Below are positions 33,377 through 42,902 of a DNA stretch of 64,000 nt, piece after piece. Under the pieces are notes generated by a model, which did not search any database, had not been told where the DNA came from, and worked only from the letters and a program-made list of their open reading frames with translations. The position numbers were made by a program, and so were the translations under genes. The first letter of the stretch is position 1. Each line of letters begins with the position of its first letter. The DNA is from Mycolicibacterium goodii (GTDB lineage: Bacteria > Actinomycetota > Actinomycetes > Mycobacteriales > Mycobacteriaceae). The DNA is taken from contig NZ_CP012150.1 of assembly GCF_001187505.1 (NCBI RefSeq), forward strand, positions 5,242,048 to 5,306,047. Direction: 5' to 3'.

Positions 33377-36067
33377 CTAGCTCCGGCCGATCTCGGCGCG
33401 CAGCGCGGCCAGTGCCGCATCGATACCGGCAGCCCCCTTACCGGAACCCTGTGCCAGATCGGTTTTGCCGCCGCCGCGGCCGTTGACCGGAGCGGCGAAC
33501 TGCTTGACCAACTCGTTGGCGCGCAACCCGAGATCCTGCGCGGCCGGGTTGACCGCGACCACGAACGGCACGGTGTCGTTGTCCCCATCGGCGATCAGGG
33601 CCACCACGGCGGGCTCGGAGCCGAGCTTGCCGCGGATGTCGCCGACCAGGCTGCGCAGGTCGTTGGCCGACATGCCGCTCGACATCCGTTGTGCCACCAG
33701 GCGCACCCTGCCGACCGTCTCGGCGCCGGCGACCGCGTTCGCCGCGGCGGCCCTGGCGTTGGCCAGGCGCATGCGGTCGAGTTCCTTCTCGGCGGCCCTG
33801 AGCCGCTCGACGAGGTTGGCGACGCGGGCGGGCACCTCGTCGGAGGGCACCTTGAGGCTGGAGGCCAGGCCCGCCATCAGCGCGCGTTCCTTGGCGAGGT
33901 GGCGGAACGAGTCGAGACCGACGTACGCCTCGACGCGGCGCACCCCTGAGCCCACCGAGGATTCGCCGAGGATCGTCACGGGTCCGATCTGCGCCGAGTT
34001 GTGCACGTGGGTGCCACCGCACAGCTCGAGCGAGAACGGTCCGCCGATCTCGACCACCCGGACCTGGTCGGGATAGCGCTCACCGAACATCGCCATGGCG
34101 CCCATGGCTTTGGCCTTCTCCAGTTCGGTGGTGAAGGTGTGCACCTCGTAGTCGGCTTCGACGGCCTGGTTGGTGACCTCTTGGATTTCCGTGCTCTGGC
34201 TCTCCGTCAACGGGCCCTGCCAGTTGAAGTCGAACCGCAGGTAGCCGGGGCGGTTCAGCGAGCCGGCCTGCACCGCGTTGGGGCCGAGCACCTGGCGCAG
34301 CGCCGCGTGCACCATGTGGGTGCCGGAGTGGCCCTGCGTCGCGCCGCGGCGCCACCTGGGATCCACCGCCGCGGTGACGGTGTCGCCCTCGACGAACTCG
34401 CCGGATTCCACGTTGACCCGGTGCGCCCACAGCGTTCTGGCGATCTTCTGCACGTCGGTCACGGCCGCCCGCGCGGTCGCCGAGGATCCGGTGCCGCTGA
34501 TGGTGCCCTCGTCGGCGATCTGGCCGCCGGCCTCGGCATAGAACGGCGTGCGGTCCAGGATCAGCTCGACCCGGTCGGCGTCGAGGCCCTCGTGCGAGAC
34601 CACCGGGACCCGCCTGCCATCGACGAAGATGCCGAGAATCGTTGCCTCGGAAGCCAATTCATCGAAGCCGGTGAATTCCGTAGGCCCGGCGTCGACGAGT
34701 TCGCGGTAGGCGCTCAGATCGGTGTGGGCCTGCTTGCGGGCGGCGGCGTCGGCCTTGGCCCGCTGCCGCTGCTCGGCCATGAGGGTGCGGAAACCCTCCT
34801 GGTCGACGCTCAGCCCGGCCTCGGCGGCCATCTCCAGGGTCAGGTCGATCGGGAAGCCGTAGGTGTCGTGCAGCGTGAACGCGTCCGAACCGGAAAGCAC
34901 CGTGGCGCCGGACTTCTTGGTGGCCCGCGCAGCCTCCTCGAACAGCTTCGAGCCCGAGGCCAGGGTGCGGTTGAACGCGGTCTCCTCGGCCACCGCGATC
35001 CGGTTGATCCGCTCGAAATCGGCGACCAGTTCCGGGTACGACGGGCCCATCTCGTCGCGCACCGTAACCATCAGATCGGCCATGACGGGCTGCTCGACGC
35101 CCAGCAGCTTGGCGGCACGGATGATCCGGCGCAGCAACCTGCGCAGCACATAGCCGCGGCCTTCGTTGCCCGGGCTCACCCCGTCGCCGATGATGATCGC
35201 CGCGGTGCGGCTGTGGTCGGCGATGATGCGGTAGCGCACGTCGTCATCGTGGTTGCCTGCGCCGTAGCCGCGCGGGGCGATCGAGGCCACCAGGTCGATC
35301 ACCGGGCGCACCAGGTCGGTCTCGTAGACGTTGTCCACGCCCTGCAGCAGGCAGGCGACCCGTTCGACACCCATCCCGGTGTCGATGTTCTTGCGTGGCA
35401 GCGGCCCCAGGATCTCGAAGTCCTCCTTCGAGGTGCCCTCACCGCGCTCGTTCTGCATGAACACGAGATTCCAGATCTCGATGTAGCGGTCCTCGTTGGC
35501 GACGGGGCCGCCTTCGACGCCGTACTCGGGGCCGCGGTCGTAGTAGATCTCCGATGACGGGCCGCACGGGCCGGGGATGCCCATCGACCAGTAGTTGTCG
35601 GCCATGCCGCGACGCTGGATCCGCTCGGGCGGCAGCCCGGCGATCTCCTGCCACAGTCCCGCCGCCTCATCGTCGTCGAGATAGACGGTGGCCCAGAGCC
35701 TTTCGGGATCGAATCCGTATCCGCCGTCGTCGACCGAGTTGGTCAGCAGCGACCACGCCAGCTCGATCGCGCCGCGCTTGAAGTAGTCGCCGAAGCTGAA
35801 GTTGCCCGCCATCTGGAAGAAGGTGTTGTGGCGGGTGGTGATGCCCACCTCGTCGATGTCGGGGGTGCGGATGCACTTCTGCACGCTGGTGGCGCGGTCC
35901 CACTCGGGGGTGCGCTGGCCGAGGAAGTAGGGCACGAACTGCACCATGCCCGCATTGACGAACAGCAGGTTGGGGTCGTCGAGGATCACCGAAGCGCTCG
36001 GCACCTCGGTGTGGCCCGCCTTCACGAAGTGATCGAGGAAGCGCTTCCTGATCTCGTGTGTCTGCAC
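33377..36067 (-). CDS. alaS: Alanyl-tRNA synthetase
   Basis: Charges tRNA-Ala. The 896-residue protein has the class II catalytic core (motif 1 region [33 protein letters not shown]), the tRNA-recognition domain, the editing domain ([13 protein letters not shown] and CGGTHV zinc site) and the C-Ala domain (GGGGKxDLAQGSG-like [14 protein letters not shown]). The start is GTG, as in the conserved [11 protein letters not shown] family N-terminus. The 223-bp gap upstream (36068-36290) shows no clear T-box or other RNA structure. Confidence 0.97.
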   Translation of the reverse strand: MQTHEIRKRFLDHFVKAGHTEVPSASVILDDPNLLFVNAGMVQFVPYFLGQRTPEWDRATSVQKCIRTPDIDEVGITTRHNTFFQMAGNFSFGDYFKRGAIELAWSLLTNSVDDGGYGFDPERLWATVYLDDDEAAGLWQEIAGLPPERIQRRGMADNYWSMGIPGPCGPSSEIYYDRGPEYGVEGGPVANEDRYIEIWNLVFMQNERGEGTSKEDFEILGPLPRKNIDTGMGVERVACLLQGVDNVYETDLVRPVIDLVASIAPRGYGAGNHDDDVRYRIIADHSRTAAIIIGDGVSPGNEGRGYVLRRLLRRIIRAAKLLGVEQPVMADLMVTVRDEMGPSYPELVADFERINRIAVAEETAFNRTLASGSKLFEEAARATKKSGATVLSGSDAFTLHDTYGFPIDLTLEMAAEAGLSVDQEGFRTLMAEQRQRAKADAAARKQAHTDLSAYRELVDAGPTEFTGFDELASEATILGIFVDGRRVPVVSHEGLDADRVELILDRTPFYAEAGGQIADEGTISGTGSSATARAAVTDVQKIARTLWAHRVNVESGEFVEGDTVTAAVDPRWRRGATQGHSGTHMVHAALRQVLGPNAVQAGSLNRPGYLRFDFNWQGPLTESQSTEIQEVTNQAVEADYEVHTFTTELEKAKAMGAMAMFGERYPDQVRVVEIGGPFSLELCGGTHVHNSAQIGPVTILGESSVGSGVRRVEAYVGLDSFRHLAKERALMAGLASSLKVPSDEVPARVANLVERLRAAEKELDRMRLANARAAAANAVAGAETVGRVRLVAQRMSSGMSANDLRSLVGDIRGKLGSEPAVVALIADGDNDTVPFVVAVNPAAQDLGLRANELVKQFAAPVNGRGGGKTDLAQGSGKGAAGIDAALAALRAEIGRS

Positions 36068-36290
36068 GTTGCTCGTGTCCTCATGTCGTCGATGTCTGCT
36101 GGTCGATCGGTCGGAGTAGTACCGGCGGGTGCCCGGACAGGGTTCCCGGCAACCACTGCGCTGCCGGACCGGCGACTATTTCGACCGCTTTACATTACCG
36201 GGGGCCGCTTTCGCCCTGAACAACGCGAACCCGAACTGCGGATCCGGCCCGTTCCCGGCCCAGTTCCCGGTCCACTTTGAGGCAACCCCA

Positions 36291-36692
36291 TCAGGCCCCC
36301 AGGAAGCTCAGTCGCACCGAGCGCTGCGGATTGTCCCGGTTCAGGTCAACGAGCACAATGCTCTGCCAGGTTCCCAGCAGCGGACGTCCCTGCTGCACCG
36401 GCACGGTCACCGACGGTGACACCAGCGCGGGCAGGACGTGATCTGCGCCATGCCCGAAGGAGCCGTGGGCGTGCCGGTACCGGTCGTCGCGCGGCAGCAG
36501 TCGCTCCAAGGCGTCCACCAGGTCGTGGTCGGAACCGGCGCCGGTCTCGATGAGGGCCAGGCCCGCCGTCGCGTGCGGCACGAACACGTTGCACAGGCCG
36601 TCGCAGCGTGAACGACAGAATTCGCGCACCTCGTCGGTCAGATCGACCAGCGGCCGCCGCGAGGTGTCGACATCGATCACAGTGCTGTCCAT
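36291..36692 (-). CDS. YjbQ/UPF0047 family protein
   Basis: This 133-residue protein has the family marks FVPHATAGL(A)LIETG near residue 45, GHGADHVLPAL and LGTWQSIVLVDLN. Homologues have weak thiamine-phosphate synthase activity, and the true role is unclear. I chose ATG 36692 (MDSTVIDVD) over upstream in-frame starts that would run into the next gene's leader. The order alaS-yjbQ is kept in M. tuberculosis (Rv2555c-Rv2556c). Confidence 0.88.
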   Translation of the reverse strand: MDSTVIDVDTSRRPLVDLTDEVREFCRSRCDGLCNVFVPHATAGLALIETGAGSDHDLVDALERLLPRDDRYRHAHGSFGHGADHVLPALVSPSVTVPVQQGRPLLGTWQSIVLVDLNRDNPQRSVRLSFLGA

Positions 36693-36819
36693 CCACCCAA
36701 GCCTACGGAGACGGGTCGGACTTCTCCGGAAACCGTTGCCAGCCGCGGGGGCGCGGAGGATGGTGGGAACCACCGGTGGCGCCACCGGGGCGCCGCCCTC
36801 GGCAGAAAAGGGGTGGACC

Positions 36820-37449
36820 GTGTTCGCACGCTCAACCACGATCACGGCGCGCGCCGACCGACATGCCATCAAAGCGGGAATCGACTACATCCGTGACCGG
36901 GTCATGCCCACTCTTGAGACCACGGCGGGATGTGTCGGCCTGTCGCTCATGGTCGACCGGGACTCCGGCCGCAGCATCGTCACCTCCGCGTGGCGGTCCG
37001 AGGAGGACATGGAAGCCAGCGCGTCGGTGCTGGCGCGGCTGCGGTATCGCGCCCTCGAAGCGTTCGCCGCCACCTCCGCCACGGTGGACGAGTGGGAGAT
37101 CGCCGTGGTGCACCGCGAGCAGTACAGCGCGCCGGGAGCGTGTGTGCGGGCCACCTGGCTACGCACAAGGCCCGAACTGTTCGACCGCGCCATCGACTAC
37201 TACCGCAGCGCGGTGCTGCCCGCATTGGAGGAACTGGAGGGCTTCTGCAGCGCCAGCCTGATGCTGGACCGCGCGACCGGCCGGGCGGTCTCCTCGACCA
37301 CCTTCGACAGCCAGGCCGCGATGGACCACAACCGCGACCAGGCCAGATCAATGCGCACCACCAGGCTGCGCGACCTGGGCGCCGATCAGCTCGACGTCGG
37401 CGAGTTCGAGTTGGTGCTCGCGCATCTGCGCGTACCGGAAATGGCCTGA
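36820..37449 (+). CDS. Duplicated ABM-like (dimeric alpha/beta barrel) protein, Rv2557/Rv2558-like
   Basis: This 209-residue protein consists of two similar halves. Compare YIRDRVMPTLETTAGCVGLS (about residues 24-43) with YYRSAVLPALEELEGFCSAS (about 126-145), each followed by (M/L)xDRxxGR. It looks like a fused pair of antibiotic-monooxygenase-type ferredoxin-like domains. The mycobacterial homologues are a tandem pair linked to starvation, and only one copy is present here. The GTG start has a GAAAAGGGG site in front. Its biochemical function is unknown. Confidence 0.78.
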   Translation: MFARSTTITARADRHAIKAGIDYIRDRVMPTLETTAGCVGLSLMVDRDSGRSIVTSAWRSEEDMEASASVLARLRYRALEAFAATSATVDEWEIAVVHREQYSAPGACVRATWLRTRPELFDRAIDYYRSAVLPALEELEGFCSASLMLDRATGRAVSSTTFDSQAAMDHNRDQARSMRTTRLRDLGADQLDVGEFELVLAHLRVPEMA

Positions 37450-37537
37450 ACCGATTCGTGAACGGAGTCCAGGCTGCCGTTTACGCCGCCGACAGCCGGG
37501 GTATCTCACCTGCACCCCACCAAGCCCTGGAGGAAAA

Positions 37538-37843
37538 ATGACCATCACCGGCATCATCAGCGCCATTCTCATCGGCATCGTCGTCGGCGTGATCGGGCGT
37601 CTCGTCGTGCCAGGAAAGCAGCCGATCGGCTTCCTGGTGACAATTCTCGTCGGCATCGTCGCGGCGTTCATCGGTACCGCGATTGCCCGCGCAATGGGGA
37701 TCCCGACCGCCACCAGCGGCATCGACTGGCTCGAACTGCTGGTCCAGGTCGTGGTCGCCGCGATCGGCGTCGCCATCGCCGCGGCCATCATGGGTCGCCG
37801 CACCGGGATGTTGGGCCGGCGCCGCTCCGGCCTGATGCGCTGA
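37538..37843 (+). CDS. GlsB/YeaQ/YmgE-family small membrane protein
   Basis: This 101-residue protein has three helices and the Gly-rich pattern GIVVGVIGRLVVPGKQPIGF near residues 13-32, which defines the transglycosylase-associated (GlsB/YeaQ) family tied to envelope stress. It is longer than the usual 80-85 residues because of an insert near 55-62 and a basic tail. AGGA lies 5 bases before the ATG. Confidence 0.88.
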   Translation: MTITGIISAILIGIVVGVIGRLVVPGKQPIGFLVTILVGIVAAFIGTAIARAMGIPTATSGIDWLELLVQVVVAAIGVAIAAAIMGRRTGMLGRRRSGLMR

Positions 37844-37863
37844 CCCGCAACCCGATCCCACCG

Positions 37864-37899
37864 AACGGTCCCGGCTCGCCACGGCGGGTCGGGACCGTT
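37864..37899. terminator. Terminator-like hairpin between convergent genes
   Basis: Perfect 10-base arms AACGGTCCCG and CGGGACCGTT (37864-37873, 37890-37899) enclose a 16-base GC-rich loop. They lie between the GlsB-like gene and the convergent rarA and probably serve both strands. Confidence 0.7.
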
Positions 37900-37939
37900 G
37901 CTGTCCGCAGACGTGTTCGGCGCCAGACCTTTTGCGCTG

Positions 37940-39283
37940 TCAGCGGCGCCTGCGGATGATGGCCCGCAGCTTCTCCAGCCGGGCGGAGATCTCGCGTTCG
38001 TAGCCTCGGCCGGTGGGCTGGTAGTAGTCGACGCCGATCAGCTCATCCGGTGGATACTGCTGGGCCACAACGCCGTCGGGATGGTCATGGGAGTACCGGT
38101 AGCCGACGGCGTTGCCGAGTTTGGCGGCCCCCGAGTAATGGCCGTCGCGCAGGTGCGGCGGGACCAGGCCGGCCTTTCCGGCGCGGATGTCGTTCATCGC
38201 CGCACCGAGAGCCGTCGTGACGGCATTGGATTTCGGTGCCGTCGCGAGATGCACGGTCGCGTGCGCCAGCGTCAGTTGTGCCTCCGGCATGCCGATCAAC
38301 TGCACGGTCTGCGCGGCGGCCACGGCCGTCTGCAACGCCGTCGGGTCGGCCATCCCGATGTCCTCGCTGGCCAGAATCATCAAGCGCCGGGCCACGAATC
38401 GCGGATCCTCACCCGCGACGAGCATCCGCGCCAGGTAGTGCAGCGCCGCGTCGACGTCGGATCCGCGCACCGATTTGATGAACGCGCTGACGACGTCGTA
38501 GTGCTGATCGCCGTCGCGGTCGTACCGCACCGCGGCCTTGTCGAGCGACTGCTCGATGGTCTCGACGGTGACCTTGTCCCCCGGTTCGGCCGCGACCTCC
38601 AGTGCGGTCAGCGCGCGGCGCGCGTCGCCCGCCGACAGCTGCACGATCAGCTCGACGGCCTCGTCGGTCACCTCCACCCGATTGCCGAGGCCCCGCTCGT
38701 CGGTGATCGCGCGCCGCAGCACGGCCTCGATGTCGGCCGGTGTGAGCGGCTGCAACTGCAGGATCAGCGACCGTGACAGCAGCGGCGCCACCACCGAGAA
38801 CGACGGATTCTCCGTGGTGGCCGCGACGAGCAGCACCACGCGGTTCTCGACGGCGGCCAGCAGGGCGTCCTGCTGTGTCTTGGAGAACCGGTGCACCTCG
38901 TCGATGAACAACACGGTCTGCTCGCCGTGCACGGCCGAGCGGCGGGCGGTGTCGATGACCGCGCGGACCTCCTTGACCCCGGCCGTCAGCGCCGACAGCG
39001 CCTCGAACCGTCGCCCGGTCGCCTGCGAGATGAGCGACGCGAGCGTGGTCTTGCCGGTCCCCGGCGGACCGTAGAGGATCACCGACGCCGCGCCGGAGCC
39101 CTCCACGAGCCTGCGCAGCGGCGATCCCGCCTGCAACAGATGCGACTGCCCGACGACCTCGTCGAGGCCGGCCGGGCGCATCCGCACCGCCAGCGGCGAC
39201 GACGGTCCCACCGCACCGGGTGCCGCCGAGCCGGCGTCAGCGCCGGGACGCACACCGGGTAGATCGAACAGACTGTCGGACAC
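37940..39283 (-). CDS. rarA: Replication-associated recombination protein A (MgsA/WRNIP1 family)
   Basis: An AAA+ ATPase that acts at stalled replication forks. The 447-residue protein has Walker [10 protein letters not shown] (about residues 72-80), Walker [11 protein letters not shown], a sensor Arg region and the C-terminal MgsA domain with [17 protein letters not shown] [13 protein letters not shown] near 390. The start is GTG. The order alaS-yjbQ-x-rarA is as in M. tuberculosis. Confidence 0.94.
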   Translation of the reverse strand: MSDSLFDLPGVRPGADAGSAAPGAVGPSSPLAVRMRPAGLDEVVGQSHLLQAGSPLRRLVEGSGAASVILYGPPGTGKTTLASLISQATGRRFEALSALTAGVKEVRAVIDTARRSAVHGEQTVLFIDEVHRFSKTQQDALLAAVENRVVLLVAATTENPSFSVVAPLLSRSLILQLQPLTPADIEAVLRRAITDERGLGNRVEVTDEAVELIVQLSAGDARRALTALEVAAEPGDKVTVETIEQSLDKAAVRYDRDGDQHYDVVSAFIKSVRGSDVDAALHYLARMLVAGEDPRFVARRLMILASEDIGMADPTALQTAVAAAQTVQLIGMPEAQLTLAHATVHLATAPKSNAVTTALGAAMNDIRAGKAGLVPPHLRDGHYSGAAKLGNAVGYRYSHDHPDGVVAQQYPPDELIGVDYYQPTGRGYEREISARLEKLRAIIRRRR

Positions 39284-39298
39284 AGTCCAGGCATACCA

Positions 39299-40144
39299 CT
39301 AGGCGGGCGCCGTCACGAAGTCGATGAGCTCTTCCACGCGGCCGATCAACGCCGGTTCCAGGTCGTTCCAGTCGCGCACCCGGCCGCGGATGCGCTGCCA
39401 CGCCTGCGCGATGTCGGCCTGGTCCCGGTGCGGCCAGCCCAGCGCCTGGCAGATGCCGTGCTTCCACTCGATGTTGCGCGGAATCCGGGGCCACGCCTGC
39501 AGGCCCAGCCGGGCCGGTTTCACGGCCTGCCAGATATCGATGAACGGATGCCCCACCACCAGCGTGTGCTCGCCGCCCGGCCCGCCGCGGACGGCCTGCA
39601 TGGTTCGGTCGGCGATCCGCGCCTCCTTCGACCCCTCGACCAGATGGTCGACGAGCACGCCGAGGCGCCGCCCCGGTTCCGGTGCGAACTCCGCGACGAT
39701 GTCGGTCAGATCGTCGATACCGCCGAGGTACTCCACGACCACACCCTCGATGCGCAGATCGGCGCCCCACACCTGCTCGACCAGCTCGGCGTCGTGCCTG
39801 CCCTCGACGTAGATCCGGCTGGCCCGCGCCACCCTGGCCTTGGCCCCGGGCACCGCAACCGAACCCGAGGCGGTACGCGCCGGGGCGGCTGCGCGTTTCG
39901 GCGCGGTGAGGATCACGGGTTTGCCGTCGATGAGGAAGCCAGGACCCATCGGGAACGCGCGGACCTTGCCGCGGCGGTCCTCCAACTCGACCCGGCCGCC
40001 CTCGACGCGGACCACCGCGCCCACCCAACCGGTCTGGGCGTCCTCGACCACCAGGCCCATCTGCACCGGATGCTCGGTGGACCGGGCGCGTTTCGGCGCG
40101 TGCGGGTTTCGGGTCAGGATGTCGGAACCGTAGCGATCTGTCAC
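39299..40144 (-). CDS. DUF3097 family protein, possible Toprim-like nuclease/primase fold
   Basis: This 281-residue actinobacterial protein has an N-terminal SH3-like beta segment (GAVVRVEGGRVELEDRRGK, about 42-60) and then IYVEGRHDAELVEQVWG near 114-130, which resembles the Glu motif of Toprim domains, with LVDHL as a candidate acidic motif. It lies 15 bases upstream of rarA on the same strand. A nucleic-acid role is plausible but is inference. The start is GTG. Confidence 0.75.
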   Translation of the reverse strand: MTDRYGSDILTRNPHAPKRARSTEHPVQMGLVVEDAQTGWVGAVVRVEGGRVELEDRRGKVRAFPMGPGFLIDGKPVILTAPKRAAAPARTASGSVAVPGAKARVARASRIYVEGRHDAELVEQVWGADLRIEGVVVEYLGGIDDLTDIVAEFAPEPGRRLGVLVDHLVEGSKEARIADRTMQAVRGGPGGEHTLVVGHPFIDIWQAVKPARLGLQAWPRIPRNIEWKHGICQALGWPHRDQADIAQAWQRIRGRVRDWNDLEPALIGRVEELIDFVTAPA

Positions 40145-40198
40145 ACCGGCGATCCTAGGAACGGCGGCGGCGCCCGCCCCGGCCGCGACATGCCGCCG

Positions 40199-41386
40199 TC
40201 ATGACACCGTGACCGTGTTGTTAGCGGGCCGGCGGCCGAACACCTGCCTGCCGTCGCGCCACAGTGCGACGCCGACATGCGCGACGCTCTCCGGCGCCCC
40301 GGGTGGGAACCGCCGTACCCGTCGCAGCGACGCGGTCAGCGGCCTGCCCACCTCGATGGTGACCGCCTGCAGGCCCAGCACCGCTGCGGGGTTGGTGGAC
40401 ACCAGGTCGACTCCGCGGCTCAGCGCGACGCCGTGCTCGGCCGCCAGCACATGCGGCGCCGAATGCAGGGCCGACGGCAGGTAGTCCGAGCACAGCACGT
40501 CGCACGCGCCCGCCGCGATCGCCTCGGAGGCCAGCACGTTTCCCGACGACGTCGACCGGCCCCGCAGCGCGTTGGGGGCGCCCAGGACGACTTTCATACC
40601 AAGCGCGTTCGCCCGCTGCGCGGCGGCGAGGGTGAGCGGGAACTCGGCCACCGAGGCGCCGAGCGCGAACGCCTCCTCGATGTGTTCCACGGTGCGGTCG
40701 TCGTGGGTGGCCAGCACGATGCCGCGCTCACAAGCCAGTGCGGCGACGGCCTTCCGGCGCTCGGTGGTCCGGCTAAGCTGTGCGTCGTCGACGGTGAACA
40801 CCGCCTTGACTTCGTCCTCGGACACACCCCAGTCCTGCGCGTAGAAGGCCTGCGTCTCGGCCAGCGACGAGAACCTGCTGCGGTCCACCGAGGTTTCGAT
40901 CATCGAGATGAGCGCCACCCGCGAGGAGACCGCGAGCACGCCGCGCAGCGCGTCCACCGATTGTTCGTCGGTGAGTTCCACGCGAGCGTGAATGCGCCAG
41001 TCGCAGCACAGATCCGGTGCGAGTTGCTCCAGCACGCCGGCCAGCACCGTGGCGTCGGCGATGGAAAGGCCCTTGCGGGGCGACTCCTCGCAACGGGCGG
41101 CCACACACACCGTCGCCAGACCCGCCGCGGCGCATTCCGCGTCGAGCACCGAGATCACCGAGGCGTGGTCGAGGGTCACCGTGGCGCGTGGTTTGCGGCG
41201 TTGCTGCAGGTTGTCCAGATGCAGGTCGACACCCGCGGGCACCAGGTAACGATCACCCGCCTCGGCGGCGTCGGGTTCGATCGCCTCGACGAGACCGTGC
41301 GCGTCGAGCGTGACGACCGCATCGGCGATCGCATCGCGGCCACCGCCCGGGATGACGGTGACGCCCTCGATCACGTTGTGTGCCAT
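40199..41386 (-). CDS. phnM: Alpha-D-ribose 1-methylphosphonate 5-triphosphate diphosphatase
   Basis: Removes pyrophosphate from the phosphonate-ribose triphosphate intermediate in C-P lyase catabolism. The 395-residue amidohydrolase has GVDLHLDNLQQRRKPR (about 73-88) with a DLHxDN-type metal site, HDDRTVEHIEEA near 250 and CSDYLPSAL near 312. I chose ATG 41386, which has a GAGGGAGAAA site; the open frame runs on upstream only as a shadow. It overlaps phnL by 16 bases and ends the operon. Confidence 0.93.
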   Translation of the reverse strand: MAHNVIEGVTVIPGGGRDAIADAVVTLDAHGLVEAIEPDAAEAGDRYLVPAGVDLHLDNLQQRRKPRATVTLDHASVISVLDAECAAAGLATVCVAARCEESPRKGLSIADATVLAGVLEQLAPDLCCDWRIHARVELTDEQSVDALRGVLAVSSRVALISMIETSVDRSRFSSLAETQAFYAQDWGVSEDEVKAVFTVDDAQLSRTTERRKAVAALACERGIVLATHDDRTVEHIEEAFALGASVAEFPLTLAAAQRANALGMKVVLGAPNALRGRSTSSGNVLASEAIAAGACDVLCSDYLPSALHSAPHVLAAEHGVALSRGVDLVSTNPAAVLGLQAVTIEVGRPLTASLRRVRRFPPGAPESVAHVGVALWRDGRQVFGRRPANNTVTVS

Positions 41387-42027
41387 TCGATTTCTCCCTC
41401 TCGCAATTCGCCGACCGCCGATGCGATCGCCGTGAGTGAACTGCCGCACGCGGCCGTGACGACCACCGCCGCACCGCTTTCGGTCAGCTGCCGCAGCCAG
41501 TCGGTCAACACCGTTGCCGGCGCGTGCCGTTCGGGTTCGTCGAGCACGACGAACGGACGGCAGGCCAGCATCGCCGCCGCCAGTGCCACGCGGTGGCGGC
41601 CGTCGGTGCGCAACCGGCCCAGCGGCAGGTGAGCATGGGTGCCGGCCCCGAGCCGGGTCAGACCGGCGACGGCCGCGGTGTGTGTGCATCCGGCGGCGCG
41701 GGCGACCGCCGCCGCGGCGGTCAGGGTCGGCGCCGCGGCCGGGGCGCCGTCGAAGGCGGCGAGGGTGCGGGCGCGCAGCCAGGCCACGGTCCGTGCGTCG
41801 GCGGCGGTCAGGTCGACCGAGCCCCGGCCGCCCAGCCCTAGGCTCACGGTGCCGCCGTCGGGGCGGTACACGCCGGTGAGGCATCGGGCCAGGGTGGTGC
41901 GCCCCGACCCGGGGGCACCCTCGACGAGGGTGAGATGCCCTCCCGTGGCGAAGATCTCGGCCCCCCGCAGGACCTCGGTGCGGTCGAACCGCTTGGACAG
42001 CCCGGTCGCGGTGATGGTCGCGGTCAT
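41371..42027 (-). CDS. phnL: PhnL-like ABC protein of the C-P lyase complex, with degenerate ATP motifs
   Basis: The 218-residue protein aligns in place and order with PhnL. Its P-loop reads GAPGSGRTT, with Arg43 where the Lys should be, and no LSGGQ signature is visible (LRTDGRHRVALA instead). Walker B VVLDEP is kept. It may therefore bind ATP poorly and act as a structural partner of PhnK. The ATG overlaps the phnK stop (ATGA). Confidence 0.85.
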   Translation of the reverse strand: MTATITATGLSKRFDRTEVLRGAEIFATGGHLTLVEGAPGSGRTTLARCLTGVYRPDGGTVSLGLGGRGSVDLTAADARTVAWLRARTLAAFDGAPAAAPTLTAAAAVARAAGCTHTAAVAGLTRLGAGTHAHLPLGRLRTDGRHRVALAAAMLACRPFVVLDEPERHAPATVLTDWLRQLTESGAAVVVTAACGSSLTAIASAVGELREGEIEWHTT

Positions 42028-42902
42028 GTCAGCCTCGAAGACACAAGCAGCTGGGTGTAGGGGTGCCGGGGATCTTCGAGCACCTGCTCGGTGATGCCCT
42101 GTTCGACGATGCGGCCGTGATGCAGCACCACCACCCGCGACGCCAGGATCCGCACCGCGGCGAGATCGTGCGAGACGACGATGGTCGCCGACCCCAGCGA
42201 TGTGGTCACCTGCGCGAGGACCTCGAGCAGGTCGGCCTGCACGGACGGATCCAGGCCCGTGGTCGGCTCGTCGAGCAGCAGCAGGCGGGGCGGGTCGACC
42301 AGTGCGCGTGCCAGTTGCACACGCTGCTGCATGCCCCCGGAGAAGGTGCGCAACGCGTCGTTGTGCCGTTCCGGGCGCAGCCCGAGCTGGCCGAGCAGTT
42401 CGCCTACCCTGGCATGAATGTCGGCATACCGGCGGCACCCACCTCCGAGCAGTCGCTCGGCGACGTTGGATGCCGCGCCGAGTCGCGGGTACAGCCCGGC
42501 GGCAAGCGCGTTCTGGTGCACCATCACCACGGTCGACCGTTTGCGCGCCGCGGTGCGCTCCTCGGTGTCCTGCCTGCCGAACCATTCGCCGTCGCCGTCG
42601 ATCACCATCGACCCGGATTCCGGGACCAAGTCCAGGTGCAGGCAACGCATCATCGTCGTCTTGCCGGATCCGGACTCGCCAACCACGCCGAGCACCTCGT
42701 GCGGCCCCACCTCGAACGACGCATCGTGTACCGCCACAACCGATCCGCAGACGCGGCACCGGTTGGTGCCCGCCTGCTCACCGGTCGACTCGACGCACCG
42801 CGCGCAACCCGGGCCGAAGCGGTGCGACAGCCCGGCGACCGTCACCAGGGGTGGCGGCGGGTACAGCGCGACGTCCGGGGGCGCGACGGCATCGGCGGTC
42901 AT
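42024..42902 (-). CDS. phnK: PhnK ABC protein of the C-P lyase complex, with a four-Cys insert
   Basis: The 292-residue ATPase has intact Walker A GESGSGKTT, signature FSGGMQQRVQLAR and Walker B LLLLDEP, and the PhnK ending HPYTQLLVSS. In the first ABC strand region, Cys33, Cys36, Cys49 and Cys52 form CxxC-x12-CxxC, a zinc-knuckle-like insert not present in E. coli PhnK as I recall it. In the known complex PhnK docks on the PhnGHIJ core. It overlaps phnJ by 4 bases. Confidence 0.9.
   Translation of the reverse strand: MTADAVAPPDVALYPPPPLVTVAGLSHRFGPGCARCVESTGEQAGTNRCRVCGSVVAVHDASFEVGPHEVLGVVGESGSGKTTMMRCLHLDLVPESGSMVIDGDGEWFGRQDTEERTAARKRSTVVMVHQNALAAGLYPRLGAASNVAERLLGGGCRRYADIHARVGELLGQLGLRPERHNDALRTFSGGMQQRVQLARALVDPPRLLLLDEPTTGLDPSVQADLLEVLAQVTTSLGSATIVVSHDLAAVRILASRVVVLHHGRIVEQGITEQVLEDPRHPYTQLLVSSRLT

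Noticed and set aside
36068..36290. T-box or other riboswitch before alaS
   Set aside because: I could not find a T-box sequence, specifier loop or antiterminator pattern on the minus strand. The gap seems to hold only a promoter region.
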